64,000 nucleotides of DNA from Propionispora hippei DSM 15287 (GTDB lineage Bacteria > Bacillota > Negativicutes > Propionisporales > Propionisporaceae), in assembly GCF_900141835.1 (NCBI RefSeq), contig NZ_FQZD01000021.1, positions 1 through 64,000 of the forward strand. Reading direction: 5' to 3'. Below the pieces are notes generated by a model, which made no database searches, had not been told where the DNA came from, and saw only the letters and a program-made list of their open reading frames with translations. Positions 33,803 through 41,968 of this stretch are shown here, in pieces (within the stretch, counting starts at the first letter, position 1; each line of letters starts with the position of its first letter). Made by a program: the position numbers and the translations under genes.

Positions 33803-35218
33803 ATGTATAAGCAGGAAGATATTTTGAAAGAGCTTTGCCCGGCCAAACCGGAACTAAAGCGGGAGATGAAATCGCGCCACTTAATGATGATTTCCATTGG
33901 CGGAACGATCGGTACCGGCTTGTTTTTAGGTTCGGGGCAGACGATCAGTCAGGCCGGCCCGGCGGGTGCCATCATCGGATATTTGTTCGGCGGCTTTGTT
34001 ATGTATATGGTGCTGCTCTGTCTGGCGGAGCTTTCGGTGGCTATGCCGGTTTCCGGCTCGTTTCAAAGCTATGCGTCCCAGTTTATTTCTCCTGGCGCAG
34101 GCTTTACCACCGGCTGGCTGTACTGGATTAACTGGGCGGTCTGCATTGCTGCCGATTTTACGGCGGCCGGAATTATCATGCATAACTGGTTTCCCCAGGT
34201 TGACACCTGGATTTGGAGCGGTATTTTTGCATTGGGACTGGCTCTGTTGAATGTTATTTCCGTCAAGGCCTACGGCGAGGCTGAATTCTGGTTTGCCGGC
34301 ATTAAGGTTGCCGCCATTGTGTCGTTCATTATTGCCGGAGCCGGCCTGATGTTTGGTTTTACCGGACATGAGGGAGCTATTGGACTTAGCAATTTCCATA
34401 CCGGCGGCGGTATTTTCCCCAATGGGTTTTCGGCGGTGTTTCTGACGATGATTGCCGTTTCCTACTCCTTTCAGGGAGCAGAACTGGTAGGCATTGCGGC
34501 AGGCGAATGCAAGGAGCCGGGCAAAAACGTGCCCCGTGTCATTCGCGGCATTACTTACCGGATTATGATTTTCTACATTTTGGCGATGATTATTCTGGCC
34601 GGAACGATTCCCTGGCAGGAAGCCGGCGTGCTGGAAAGTCCCTTCGCTCATGTGTTCGGACGCATTGGCATTCCCATCGCCCAGGATATTATGAGCTTTG
34701 TGGTGCTTACTTCGGCATTATCGGCCGGTAATTCCGCCCTGTACGCCTGCTCGCGGTTATTGTGGTCAATGGCCCAGGAAGGGCTGGCACCCCGTTTTCT
34801 TGGCCAACTAAACCGCAATGGTGTTCCTTTTTACGGCGTTATTGCTACGCTGATTCTGGCATGCCTGTCGCTGCTGACCAGTGAGTATGCGGCAGACACC
34901 GTCTATCTATGGTTAATGGCCAGTACCGGCCTGACCGGCTGCCTGATCTGGGTTATTATTGGCTGGTGCCAGATGAACTTCCGTAAGAAATTTTTGGCGG
35001 CAGGCGGTTCGGTGAAGGATCTGGTGTTCCGGACGCCCTGCTATCCGCTGGTGCCGATGCTGGCTATTGGGCTGAACCTGGTCGTTATCATCAGTCTGTA
35101 TTTCGACGAATCCCAGCGTATCGTGCTGTATACCGGCTTCCCCTTGCTGGCAGCCATTTATCTGTTCCATGAAGTTTTCCTGAAAAAGCGGACTGCCGTA
35201 GCTCCTGCGGCGGAATAA
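33803..35218 (+). CDS. Amino-acid permease, probable lysine-specific permease
   Basis: 471 residues, twelve membrane helices, AAT family. MKSRHLMMISIGGTIGTGLF, QTISQAGPAGA and FQGAELVGIAAGECKEPGKN resemble LysP. Start ATG 33803 behind AGGAGG. The lysine riboswitch just upstream strongly supports lysine as substrate. It differs from the neighbouring aromatic-type permease in most loops, so this is not a recent duplication. Confidence 0.9.
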   Translation: MYKQEDILKELCPAKPELKREMKSRHLMMISIGGTIGTGLFLGSGQTISQAGPAGAIIGYLFGGFVMYMVLLCLAELSVAMPVSGSFQSYASQFISPGAGFTTGWLYWINWAVCIAADFTAAGIIMHNWFPQVDTWIWSGIFALGLALLNVISVKAYGEAEFWFAGIKVAAIVSFIIAGAGLMFGFTGHEGAIGLSNFHTGGGIFPNGFSAVFLTMIAVSYSFQGAELVGIAAGECKEPGKNVPRVIRGITYRIMIFYILAMIILAGTIPWQEAGVLESPFAHVFGRIGIPIAQDIMSFVVLTSALSAGNSALYACSRLLWSMAQEGLAPRFLGQLNRNGVPFYGVIATLILACLSLLTSEYAADTVYLWLMASTGLTGCLIWVIIGWCQMNFRKKFLAAGGSVKDLVFRTPCYPLVPMLAIGLNLVVIISLYFDESQRIVLYTGFPLLAAIYLFHEVFLKKRTAVAPAAE

Positions 35219-35244
35219 CACGGTCCTTTTTTACCGTAAAATGG

Positions 35245-35273
35245 TTGACGTGAAGCCGTTTATGGTGTAGAAT
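35245..35273 (+). promoter_or_regulatory. Sigma-70-type promoter of the Mn2+ riboswitch transcript
   Basis: TTGACG (35245-35250) and TAGAAT (35268-35273) are 17 bp apart, and the riboswitch begins about 20 bp downstream. Confidence 0.75.
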
Positions 35274-35294
35274 GTTAAAATCATAAGATAGTTT

Positions 35295-35427
35295 CTAAAG
35301 GGGAGTAGCTCTTGGAAACAGAGTCAACATACTGGCGGTTTTCCCGTCTGGCTCTGTTTGTTGGCTTACCGTCAATTAGCGAGACCTTTAGTATGGCCTA
35401 GTGTCATACTAAAGGTCTCGTTTTTTG
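35295..35427 (+). ncRNA. yybP-ykoY (Mn2+) riboswitch
   Basis: AAAGGGGAGTAGC opens the RNA, GTCAACATACTG follows, and TTAGCGAGACCTTT closes it: the hallmark words of the class. The terminator GAGACCTTTAGTATG/CATACTAAAGGTCTC with a T tail (35381-35427) overlaps the closing strand of the aptamer, so Mn2+ binding should prevent termination. It leads to the UPF0016 gene 230 bp downstream. Confidence 0.95.
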
Positions 35428-35640
35428 TATGATCGGAAGGGACAGTCTTTCTGATCGAATAAATGGAGACTTAATACAGACGGTGTTTGGACACCGCCTG
35501 TATTGTAGTCGAGATTATCCAGGGACTTAGCAATCTTACTCCCGCTTGTAAAGGTGGGAAGTTTTAGGTCGGGTTAGTCATTGGATAAATAAGGACGGAA
35601 GCGCTGGCCGGACCGGAGATCAGTCCTGCAGATCACAGAA
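35428..35640. other. Leader segment with further hairpins between riboswitch and UPF0016 gene
   Basis: GATCGGAAGG...CTTTCTGATC (35431-35457), a strong AATACAGACGGTGT/ACACCGCCTGTATT stem (35473-35506) and CTCCCGCTTGTAAAGGTGGGAA (about 35539-35560). No ORF. The first hairpin resembles the one at 27277. The stretch could hold a second control element, a small RNA or insertion-sequence remains. Confidence 0.4.
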
Positions 35641-35656
35641 AAAAGGGGAGATCGTA

Positions 35657-36337
35657 ATGGCTTTTTTGACTTCGCTGGTCTTTGTTGTTCTGGCGGAAAT
35701 GGGGGACAAGACTCAATTGCTGGCTATGGCATTTGCCGCGAAATACCGTTGGCAGACCGTGTTGTGGGGGATTTTTGTGGCCACTCTGGTCAATCACCTG
35801 TTGGCGGTAGTAGTGGGCAGTTATTTGACGGAATTTATTCCGCTGCAATATGTGCAAATCGCGGCGGCGGCTTCATTCATTTTATTCGGTCTGTGGACTA
35901 TCCGGGGCGATGAACTGTCCGGCGAGGATGAATCCTGCCGGTACAATCCTTTTTGGACGGTGGTGATCGCCTTTTTTCTGGCGGAAATGGGGGACAAAAC
36001 CCAACTGGCGACAGTAGCCCTGGCGGCGCAGTTTCATCATGCTCTGCCGGTTTGGCTGGGGACTACGACAGGCATGATGATTGCCGACGGGCTGGGTATC
36101 GTGGTTGGCTGTGTAATGGGGCAACGCATTCCCGAGCGGGTAGTTAAGTGGTGCGCCGCGATGATTTTTTACTTATTTGGCCTGTTTGGCTTGTACCAGT
36201 CGCTGCCGGAGCAGTTTCTTACCTGGCCCGCGATAACAGGCTGTATCGGCGTCCTGGTGATTCTGACCTATTTGGCTGCACGCATGGAGAAGAAGGTGGA
36301 ACCCCCTTGCTGTATGCGGGAATCGTCCGGACGTTAA
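35657..36337 (+). CDS. UPF0016/TMEM165 (GDT1)-family Mn2+ exporter
   Basis: 226 residues with six to seven membrane helices and the duplicated family signature EMGDKTQLLAMAFA and EMGDKTQLATVALA, whose acidic residues form the metal site. Start ATG 35657 after AAAAGGGGAG. Bacterial members export excess Mn2+. The Mn2+ riboswitch upstream turns the gene on when Mn2+ is high, which fits. A terminator follows. Confidence 0.94.
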   Translation: MAFLTSLVFVVLAEMGDKTQLLAMAFAAKYRWQTVLWGIFVATLVNHLLAVVVGSYLTEFIPLQYVQIAAAASFILFGLWTIRGDELSGEDESCRYNPFWTVVIAFFLAEMGDKTQLATVALAAQFHHALPVWLGTTTGMMIADGLGIVVGCVMGQRIPERVVKWCAAMIFYLFGLFGLYQSLPEQFLTWPAITGCIGVLVILTYLAARMEKKVEPPCCMRESSGR

Positions 36338-36427
36338 GGAAGAAACTGATTGTAACGTTTGCGGGAATAGTGCTGCAGGATAGGCGTGCTGGTTGCCGCT
36401 GTTCAATGATTTAGTTTCCGTTAAAGG

Positions 36428-36475
36428 AAAACGCAAGCTGTCCACCCCTATAGGTGCATAGGCTTGCGTTTTTTC
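36428..36475 (+). terminator. Rho-independent terminator
   Basis: AAACGCAAGC and GCTTGCGTT with a 20-base loop and a TTTTTT run. Confidence 0.8.
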
Positions 36476-36523
36476 GATTAGCCATTCTCATCAGACTGTA
36501 ATGTTACGATTGAGACAGTCTTT

Positions 36524-37273
36524 TTAAGCCTTTTTAATCGCAATAACTTGAATACGTCTGTAATCAGCGATCCATTGTCCGTTTTTCCATATACTGTTTC
36601 TGCAAAGTCTTTCTGTTTCAGATAATATTTCTTCTTTTTCTTCATCTGAGAAATTCAGCAAATCACTCGCAAAAAATTGGCAAATCCAATTGTACAGTCC
36701 TTTTTCACCATCAGCGAGTGGTGTTGGCCTATCGTATTCAATGAGGTGTTTTACTTCAAAACCAACTTGTTCTAATAATAATTTATATTTTTCTTTTGAA
36801 GGGAAAAAGAACGGAGAACAGTAAATATACCGTTGTTGTCCTGCAGCTTTTTCAAAAGCTGTTTGAATTTGATGTATGTTATTTTTTGCGCCAAATTCAC
36901 AAATCAACATCCCATTATTTTTTATAGAATTATGAATTGAATGCAACAATTTTTCCTGGTTCTGGATCCAGTGAAAGACTGCATTTGAAAAAACCGTATC
37001 AAATTCATTTTTATAAGGCAAATTGGTTGCATCTTGTACCTGGAAAATTAAGTTGGGATAATTGGATTTTGCCTTATCAATCATATCTTTTGATGAATCT
37101 GTGCCGATAACAGTCGCACCGTTTTTTGCCAACTCGTTTGTCAGTACCCCTGTACCGCATCCTACATCTAATATTTTTTGCCCTTTTTCCGTATTTACAA
37201 AGTCAATCATTGCTTTACCATATTCAGCTACAAAAGAATGTTTGTTATCATATAGCTTGCTGTTCCATTTCAT
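36524..37273 (-). CDS. Class I SAM-dependent methyltransferase, probably horizontally acquired
   Basis: 249 residues. SAM-binding motif ILDVGCGTGVLTNELAKNG with the acidic GTDSSKDM loop, then FDTVFSNAVFHWIQNQEKLL. The shape resembles trans-aconitate/small-molecule methyltransferases. Substrate unknown. Start ATG 37273 after GGAGGTAG. The gene is clearly AT-richer than both neighbours, with AT-ending codons and Lys/Asn/Ile-rich protein, which suggests recent transfer. No mobility gene is adjacent. Confidence 0.88.
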   Translation of the reverse strand: MKWNSKLYDNKHSFVAEYGKAMIDFVNTEKGQKILDVGCGTGVLTNELAKNGATVIGTDSSKDMIDKAKSNYPNLIFQVQDATNLPYKNEFDTVFSNAVFHWIQNQEKLLHSIHNSIKNNGMLICEFGAKNNIHQIQTAFEKAAGQQRYIYCSPFFFPSKEKYKLLLEQVGFEVKHLIEYDRPTPLADGEKGLYNWICQFFASDLLNFSDEEKEEILSETERLCRNSIWKNGQWIADYRRIQVIAIKKA

Positions 37274-37404
37274 TTTTTCTACCTCCACAAATTATTACTA
37301 TAAGTATTACATAATACCCCGGATTAGAAGATTAAGCAGGATAATGAGAAGCCAAAGGAGATACTATAGGGTTGACTGTTATAAGTATTGTATGGCTTGG
37401 TTTG

Positions 37405-37434
37405 TTGAAAAGAAATGCCCTGCTGTCGCAGGGC
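37405..37434 (-). terminator. Terminator downstream of the unknown membrane-anchored protein
   Basis: GCCCTGC and GCAGGGC with a 4-base loop; on the minus strand a T-rich tail (ATTTCTTTTC) follows. Confidence 0.7.
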
Positions 37435-37464
37435 GGAGATAAGGCGGCAAAGTTTTTCTGAGAG

Positions 37465-37971
37465 TTATTCGCCCGCTTCGTATTGGATTTCCCAGGACAG
37501 GGTGCCGGGGCGGCGGCTGTCCTTAAACAGTTTCCGTTCGTGCATGCTGTAGCCGGTTACGGTGATTTCGACTGCTCGCCGGCCGGGGGGGAAGACCAGA
37601 TTAACGGTGCCAGGAGAAACGGTGTCGGTCTGGCCGTTTTCCCAGACAATTTTAATCAGAGATTTTTCCGCATGCTCACCGGTGGCCTGAAAACTTACAA
37701 TGTGCAGGTTTTGGGCAAAGCGGCCGGCAATGGCCTGGGGAAAGGCGGCGCTGCCCTCAAATGGCACTGACTGGCCGTAGAGAATCCGCAGGGTCGGCAG
37801 CGGGGTAACCGTCATAATTTTAGGAGTGGCGACCTGGGACGGCGTTGTTTCGACGGCAGGCGGCTGGACCGATGGCCCGGCGGTTTGACGCTGCTGCAGT
37901 CCCCAAAGACCTGAAACCAGCGCTAAAGTAAGCAGGGCACCGACAGCAAACGATTTTACATGGGGCAGCAT
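37465..37971 (-). CDS. Membrane-anchored protein of unknown function
   Basis: 168 residues, start ATG behind GAGGAGGG. A single N-terminal membrane segment (about 7-25), a Pro/Thr/Gln-rich spacer to about residue 55, then a ~110-residue beta-rich domain (HIVSFQATGEHAEKSLIKIV, PGTVNLVFPPGRRAVEITVT). The domain probably faces the periplasm. I do not recognise a family. Confidence 0.65.
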   Translation of the reverse strand: MLPHVKSFAVGALLTLALVSGLWGLQQRQTAGPSVQPPAVETTPSQVATPKIMTVTPLPTLRILYGQSVPFEGSAAFPQAIAGRFAQNLHIVSFQATGEHAEKSLIKIVWENGQTDTVSPGTVNLVFPPGRRAVEITVTGYSMHERKLFKDSRRPGTLSWEIQYEAGE

Positions 37972-38129
37972 AGTTCCCTCCTCAGTAAAACAGCGGTGTG
38001 CTCAGACTGCCGGTTACATCGCTTCTGCGGCAGCAGGCTGATGGCTACACCGGTGAATTGTTTATGGTTTCAATCGGAATAAAAGTAGGAATGCTATTAT
38101 CATAACGGAATTTGCCGGGAATCTCAAGT

Positions 38130-38299
38130 TAGGTACCCACTGATTAATTCACGCTGCGCGTCCTGACGGATCTTTTTCCGCCTGGCTGCGTCAGCAAAAC
38201 CTTGAAATAGGGGCCGCGCTATTCCTGCGGCTTTACTTCCTTGCCTGGCGGAAAAATCTTTCGCCAGGCCGACACTTTCATTTAATCAGCGGGTACCTA
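38130..38299. repeat. Intergenic inverted repeat, core type B, TIR version 2
   Basis: TAGGTACCCACTGATTAA and TTAATCAGCGGGTACCTA form 18-bp ends with one mismatch. The core has CCTGACGGATCTTTTTCCGCC and TTGAAATAGGGGCCGCGCTA, the latter also in the 61244 copy, which has quite different ends. It lies in the 660-bp gene-free stretch before pgm. Confidence 0.85.
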
Positions 38300-38377
38300 G
38301 TGTTCTGCCAGCTTTGAAGCTGACGACGACGGAATTTTAACCGTCACAATTTTTGCTTTCAAGCTGGTAGAGTACTA
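38298..38377. repeat. Short inverted repeat with type-A version-2 ends, abutting the previous repeat
   Basis: TAGTGTTCTGCCAGCTTTGAA and TTTCAAGCTGGTAGAGTACTA bound only 80 bp; most of the A core is missing. Its left end overlaps the last two bases of the type-B unit. The remaining sequence to pgm (38378-38640) is AT-rich with no gene seen. Confidence 0.7.
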
Positions 38378-38640
38378 ATAGAAGTATATTCCTTCCTGCC
38401 GGCATCCTGTTGGTTATAATATAACATATTATGGAAAATAATAAAAACGACTTTGCCTGTTTGCAACCGGCAGCAGGAATTTCCTGCCTGGTGGTAGAAA
38501 ATCTTAGTAAGATTTACCGGTCAAGGTAGAAAATTACTGATGTATCATAGTGGCGTTTCTTGCTTGCTGTGCCGGCACGGGTTTTGCCGTCCGACAAGCT
38601 GAAAATAGATTGAAAAGTCTGTATGGAGGTGTATTTGAGC

Positions 38641-40293
38641 ATGTCTGTTCATTCGTTAGCAGGTAAAAAAGCACCGAAAAGTTTGTTGGATAATATTCCC
38701 CGTTTAATCAGCGCGTATTATGTGAATCACCCCGATGCCGGCGACCCGGCTCAGCAGGTGGCCTTCGGCACATCGGGCCATCGCGGCAGCTCGCTTAAAG
38801 GTACGTTCAATGAGGATCATATTTATGCCATTACGCAGGCTATCTGCTGTTACCGGCGGGAAAAGAACATAACCGGGCCTTTGTTTATCGGCTTTGATAC
38901 CCATGCCTTGTCTGAGCCGGCCCTTATCTCGGCTATTGAGGTACTGGCTGCCAATGGCGTGGAAACCAGAATGGCCAAGGACATGAACTATACGCCTACG
39001 CCCGGCATCTCTCATGCTATTTTAACCTATAACCGGGGCCGCCGTGACGGCTTGGCCGACGGGATGGTCATTACGCCGTCTCACAATCCGCCTGATAACG
39101 GGGGTATTAAATATAACCCGCCCGATGGCGGACCGGCCGATACTTCCATCACCAAGTGGATTGCCGATAAGGCCAACGGTTTTTTGCAGAACGGCAACAA
39201 AGAGGTGAAACGTCTGCCCTATGAACGGGCCAAGCAGATGGAGTCGGTTCAAGAGCATGATTTTATTACACCCTATGTGAATGATTTGGCTCAGATTATC
39301 GATATGGAAGCCATCCGGGCCGCCGGTCTGAAACTGGGGGCCGATGCTCTGGGCGGAGCGGGACTTGGCTACTGGGGACCTATTGCCGAACGGTACGGTC
39401 TGAATATGGATGTACTGAATAACCACCCGGACCCGACCTTTAGTTTTATGAATGTCGACAGTGACGGAAAAATCCGGATGGACTGCTCGTCGCCCTATGC
39501 CATGGCCGGGCTAATCGGGCTAAAGGACAAATATGACCTGGCATTCGGCAATGATCCTGATTTTGACCGGCATGGTATTGTAACGCCCAGTGTGGGCTTG
39601 ATGAACCCCAACCATTACTTGGCAGTGGCTATTTCGTATCTGTTCCAAAACCGCAGCGGCTGGCGGAAGGATGCCGCCGTCGGCAAAACGCTGGTCAGCT
39701 CGTCGATGATTGACCGGGTGGCGGAGAGCTTAGGCCGCAAGCTATGCGAGGTGCCGGTCGGCTTCAAGTGGTTTGTTGCCGGTCTGGTGGATGGTTCGTT
39801 TGGCTTTGGCGGCGAAGAAAGCGCCGGCGCTTCCTTCCTGCGTAAGGACGGCACGGTTTGGACAACCGATAAGGACGGCATGATTCTTTGCCTGCTGGCC
39901 GCGGAAATTACGGCGAAAACCGGCCGGGACCCCGGTGAATATTATCGGGGTTTGACCGACAGGTTTGGTGAACCTGTATATGCCCGCGTTGATGCTCCGG
40001 CCAACACCGCCCAAAAGGCAGTACTAGCCAAGCTGTCACCGGAGCAGGTGAAAGCCGATCAATTGGCCGGCGAGGCCATCACGGCCAAGCTGACCAAAGC
40101 CCCCAGTAATCAGGCGGCGATCGGCGGACTTAAGGTCTGTACGGAAAACGGCTGGTTTGCGGCCCGTCCTTCCGGTACGGAAGATGTCTATAAGATTTAT
40201 GCCGAAAGCTTCAAAGGAAAAGACCACCTGCGGGAAATTCAGGACGAAGCCCGGCAGATTGTGGCCGATACCTTTGCGGCGGCCGGTGTATGA
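38641..40293 (+). CDS. pgm: Phosphoglucomutase, alpha-D-glucose specific
   Basis: 550 residues of the alpha-D-phosphohexomutase superfamily, E. coli Pgm type. [13 protein letters not shown] at the N-terminus, the phosphoserine loop [20 protein letters not shown], the metal-binding DPDFDRHG and the sugar-binding GGEESAG. It interconverts glucose 1- and 6-phosphate for glycogen and cell-surface sugars. Start ATG 38641 behind TGGAGGTG. Confidence 0.95.
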   Translation: MSVHSLAGKKAPKSLLDNIPRLISAYYVNHPDAGDPAQQVAFGTSGHRGSSLKGTFNEDHIYAITQAICCYRREKNITGPLFIGFDTHALSEPALISAIEVLAANGVETRMAKDMNYTPTPGISHAILTYNRGRRDGLADGMVITPSHNPPDNGGIKYNPPDGGPADTSITKWIADKANGFLQNGNKEVKRLPYERAKQMESVQEHDFITPYVNDLAQIIDMEAIRAAGLKLGADALGGAGLGYWGPIAERYGLNMDVLNNHPDPTFSFMNVDSDGKIRMDCSSPYAMAGLIGLKDKYDLAFGNDPDFDRHGIVTPSVGLMNPNHYLAVAISYLFQNRSGWRKDAAVGKTLVSSSMIDRVAESLGRKLCEVPVGFKWFVAGLVDGSFGFGGEESAGASFLRKDGTVWTTDKDGMILCLLAAEITAKTGRDPGEYYRGLTDRFGEPVYARVDAPANTAQKAVLAKLSPEQVKADQLAGEAITAKLTKAPSNQAAIGGLKVCTENGWFAARPSGTEDVYKIYAESFKGKDHLREIQDEARQIVADTFAAAGV

Positions 40294-40415
40294 TAAAAAA
40301 CACGGAATATTGAAGGAGGTGAACCTATTCTCCTCGCTGTCGTGAAGGATGAAGTAAAAATAAAGAGAAATGCCGGTGACAGAATTATTTCATCTGACAG
40401 AAGAGAGATAGGGAG

Positions 40416-41750
40416 TTGTTGGACCCTGCGTCTATATTGTTAAATTTGTTTTTAGTTGTGCTGCTTGTTTTGCTGAATGGTTTTTTTGTTGCCGCGGAAT
40501 TTGCCATGGTCAAGGTGCGGAGCACTCGTATTGAGACGCTGCTGCAGGCGGGAAATACGCGCGCCAGGTTTGCCAAGAATTTGATTGAACATCTGGACGC
40601 CTATTTATCCGCTTGCCAGCTCGGAATTACTCTGGCTTCTCTGGGCCTTGGCTGGATTGGCGAGCCGGCCGTTGCCGGCTTGTTGGAACCGGTCATGCTG
40701 GGAGCCGGTTTTTCACTCCAGGTGGTTCATACCGTAGCGTTTACAATCGCCTTTTCCATTATTACAGCCCTCCATATTGTGCTTGGTGAGCTGGCGCCTA
40801 AATCGCTGGCCATCCAAAAGGCGGAAGCCGTCACGTTATGGACATCGGTTCCCCTGATTGGTTTCTACCGGGTGATGTATCCTTTTATTTGGGTGTTGAA
40901 TACGGTAGCTAATCAAATTCTTAAATTGGCGGGCATGGAAATGGCCAGTGAGCACGAGGCCGCGCATACCGAGGAAGAAATCCGTATTCTTATGGAGGAA
41001 AGCCATAAGCAGGGTTATATAAACATGACGGAACTCACCTTTGTAGATAATATTTTTGAATTTGCCGAACGCAACGCCCGGGAAGTCATGATTCCGCGGA
41101 CTGATATGATTTGCCTCTATGCCCAGGACACCTTTGAGGAAAACCTGGAAACAGCCCTGGAGGAAAAGCTTACCCGTTACCCGGTATGCGATCCCGATAA
41201 GGACACCATCGTCGGGTTTATTCATATAAAGGATTTGCTGGCCGCTGTCGCCAAGGAACAAAAACCGGCCATCCGGGAATTGGTCCGGGAGATTACGGCT
41301 ATTCCTGAATTCATGCCGATTAGTGAACTCTTAAAACTGCTGCAGCGGACCCGGTCGCAGATTGCGCTGGTAGTTGATGAATATGGCGGCACAGCCGGCC
41401 TGGTCACCGTCGAGGATATCCTGGAAGAGATTGTCGGTGAAATTCAGGATGAATTTGATGAAGAACGATCAACGGTCGAACTGCGGGAAGACGGCAGTTA
41501 TTCCGTAGACGGCAGGCTGCTGCTGGAAGAAGTCAACCATGTGCTGGACAGCAATCTGGAATCGGACGACGTGGATACCATTGGCGGCTGGGTGTATTCG
41601 CAGGTAGAAATGCCGCCGCAGGTGGGCCAGACCCTTGTAGCTGAGCCTTACCAATTTATGATTGAAGAAGTGGATCACGTACGGATTAACCGGATACTTA
41701 TCCGGAAGCTAGAACAGCCGGACCTACCGGCTACAGACAAAGCGGTATAA
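40416..41750 (+). CDS. CNNM/CorC-HlyC family membrane protein (DUF21, CBS pair, CorC_HlyC)
   Basis: 444 residues. DUF21 membrane domain with three to four helices (1-195), two CBS domains (about 205-335; RNAREVMIPRTDMI), and a C-terminal CorC_HlyC domain (about 350-430; YSVDGRLLLEEVNHVL, DTIGGWVYSQ). Members are linked to Mg2+ or Co2+ efflux and adenine-nucleotide sensing through CBS. Start TTG 40416 or 40419 after ATAGGGAG. A strong unused SD-like site lies 100 bp upstream. Confidence 0.92.
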   Translation: MLDPASILLNLFLVVLLVLLNGFFVAAEFAMVKVRSTRIETLLQAGNTRARFAKNLIEHLDAYLSACQLGITLASLGLGWIGEPAVAGLLEPVMLGAGFSLQVVHTVAFTIAFSIITALHIVLGELAPKSLAIQKAEAVTLWTSVPLIGFYRVMYPFIWVLNTVANQILKLAGMEMASEHEAAHTEEEIRILMEESHKQGYINMTELTFVDNIFEFAERNAREVMIPRTDMICLYAQDTFEENLETALEEKLTRYPVCDPDKDTIVGFIHIKDLLAAVAKEQKPAIRELVREITAIPEFMPISELLKLLQRTRSQIALVVDEYGGTAGLVTVEDILEEIVGEIQDEFDEERSTVELREDGSYSVDGRLLLEEVNHVLDSNLESDDVDTIGGWVYSQVEMPPQVGQTLVAEPYQFMIEEVDHVRINRILIRKLEQPDLPATDKAV

Positions 41751-41790
41751 AAACAGCCTGGTCCTTAACCGAGGATCAGGCTGTTTTTTA
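41750..41790 (+). terminator. Rho-independent terminator
   Basis: AAAACAGCCTGG/TCAGGCTGTTTT with inner TCC/GGA and a TTTTTT run. Confidence 0.9.
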
Positions 41791-41968
41791 TATTCCAGCA
41801 GGTTCTGTCAGACGGGAAGCATGGCCGCCATTGTCAGCGCTGTACTGTTTCCCGGAAACTTTCCCGGCCGGTAGACTAAAAAAGCATAAACGGCCTAATA
41901 CTATAACCGGCGGCAGCTCTGCGGGCAGACTGTCTGGCCGGTAAGTCTGTTTGGAAGGAGGGGGAGTG

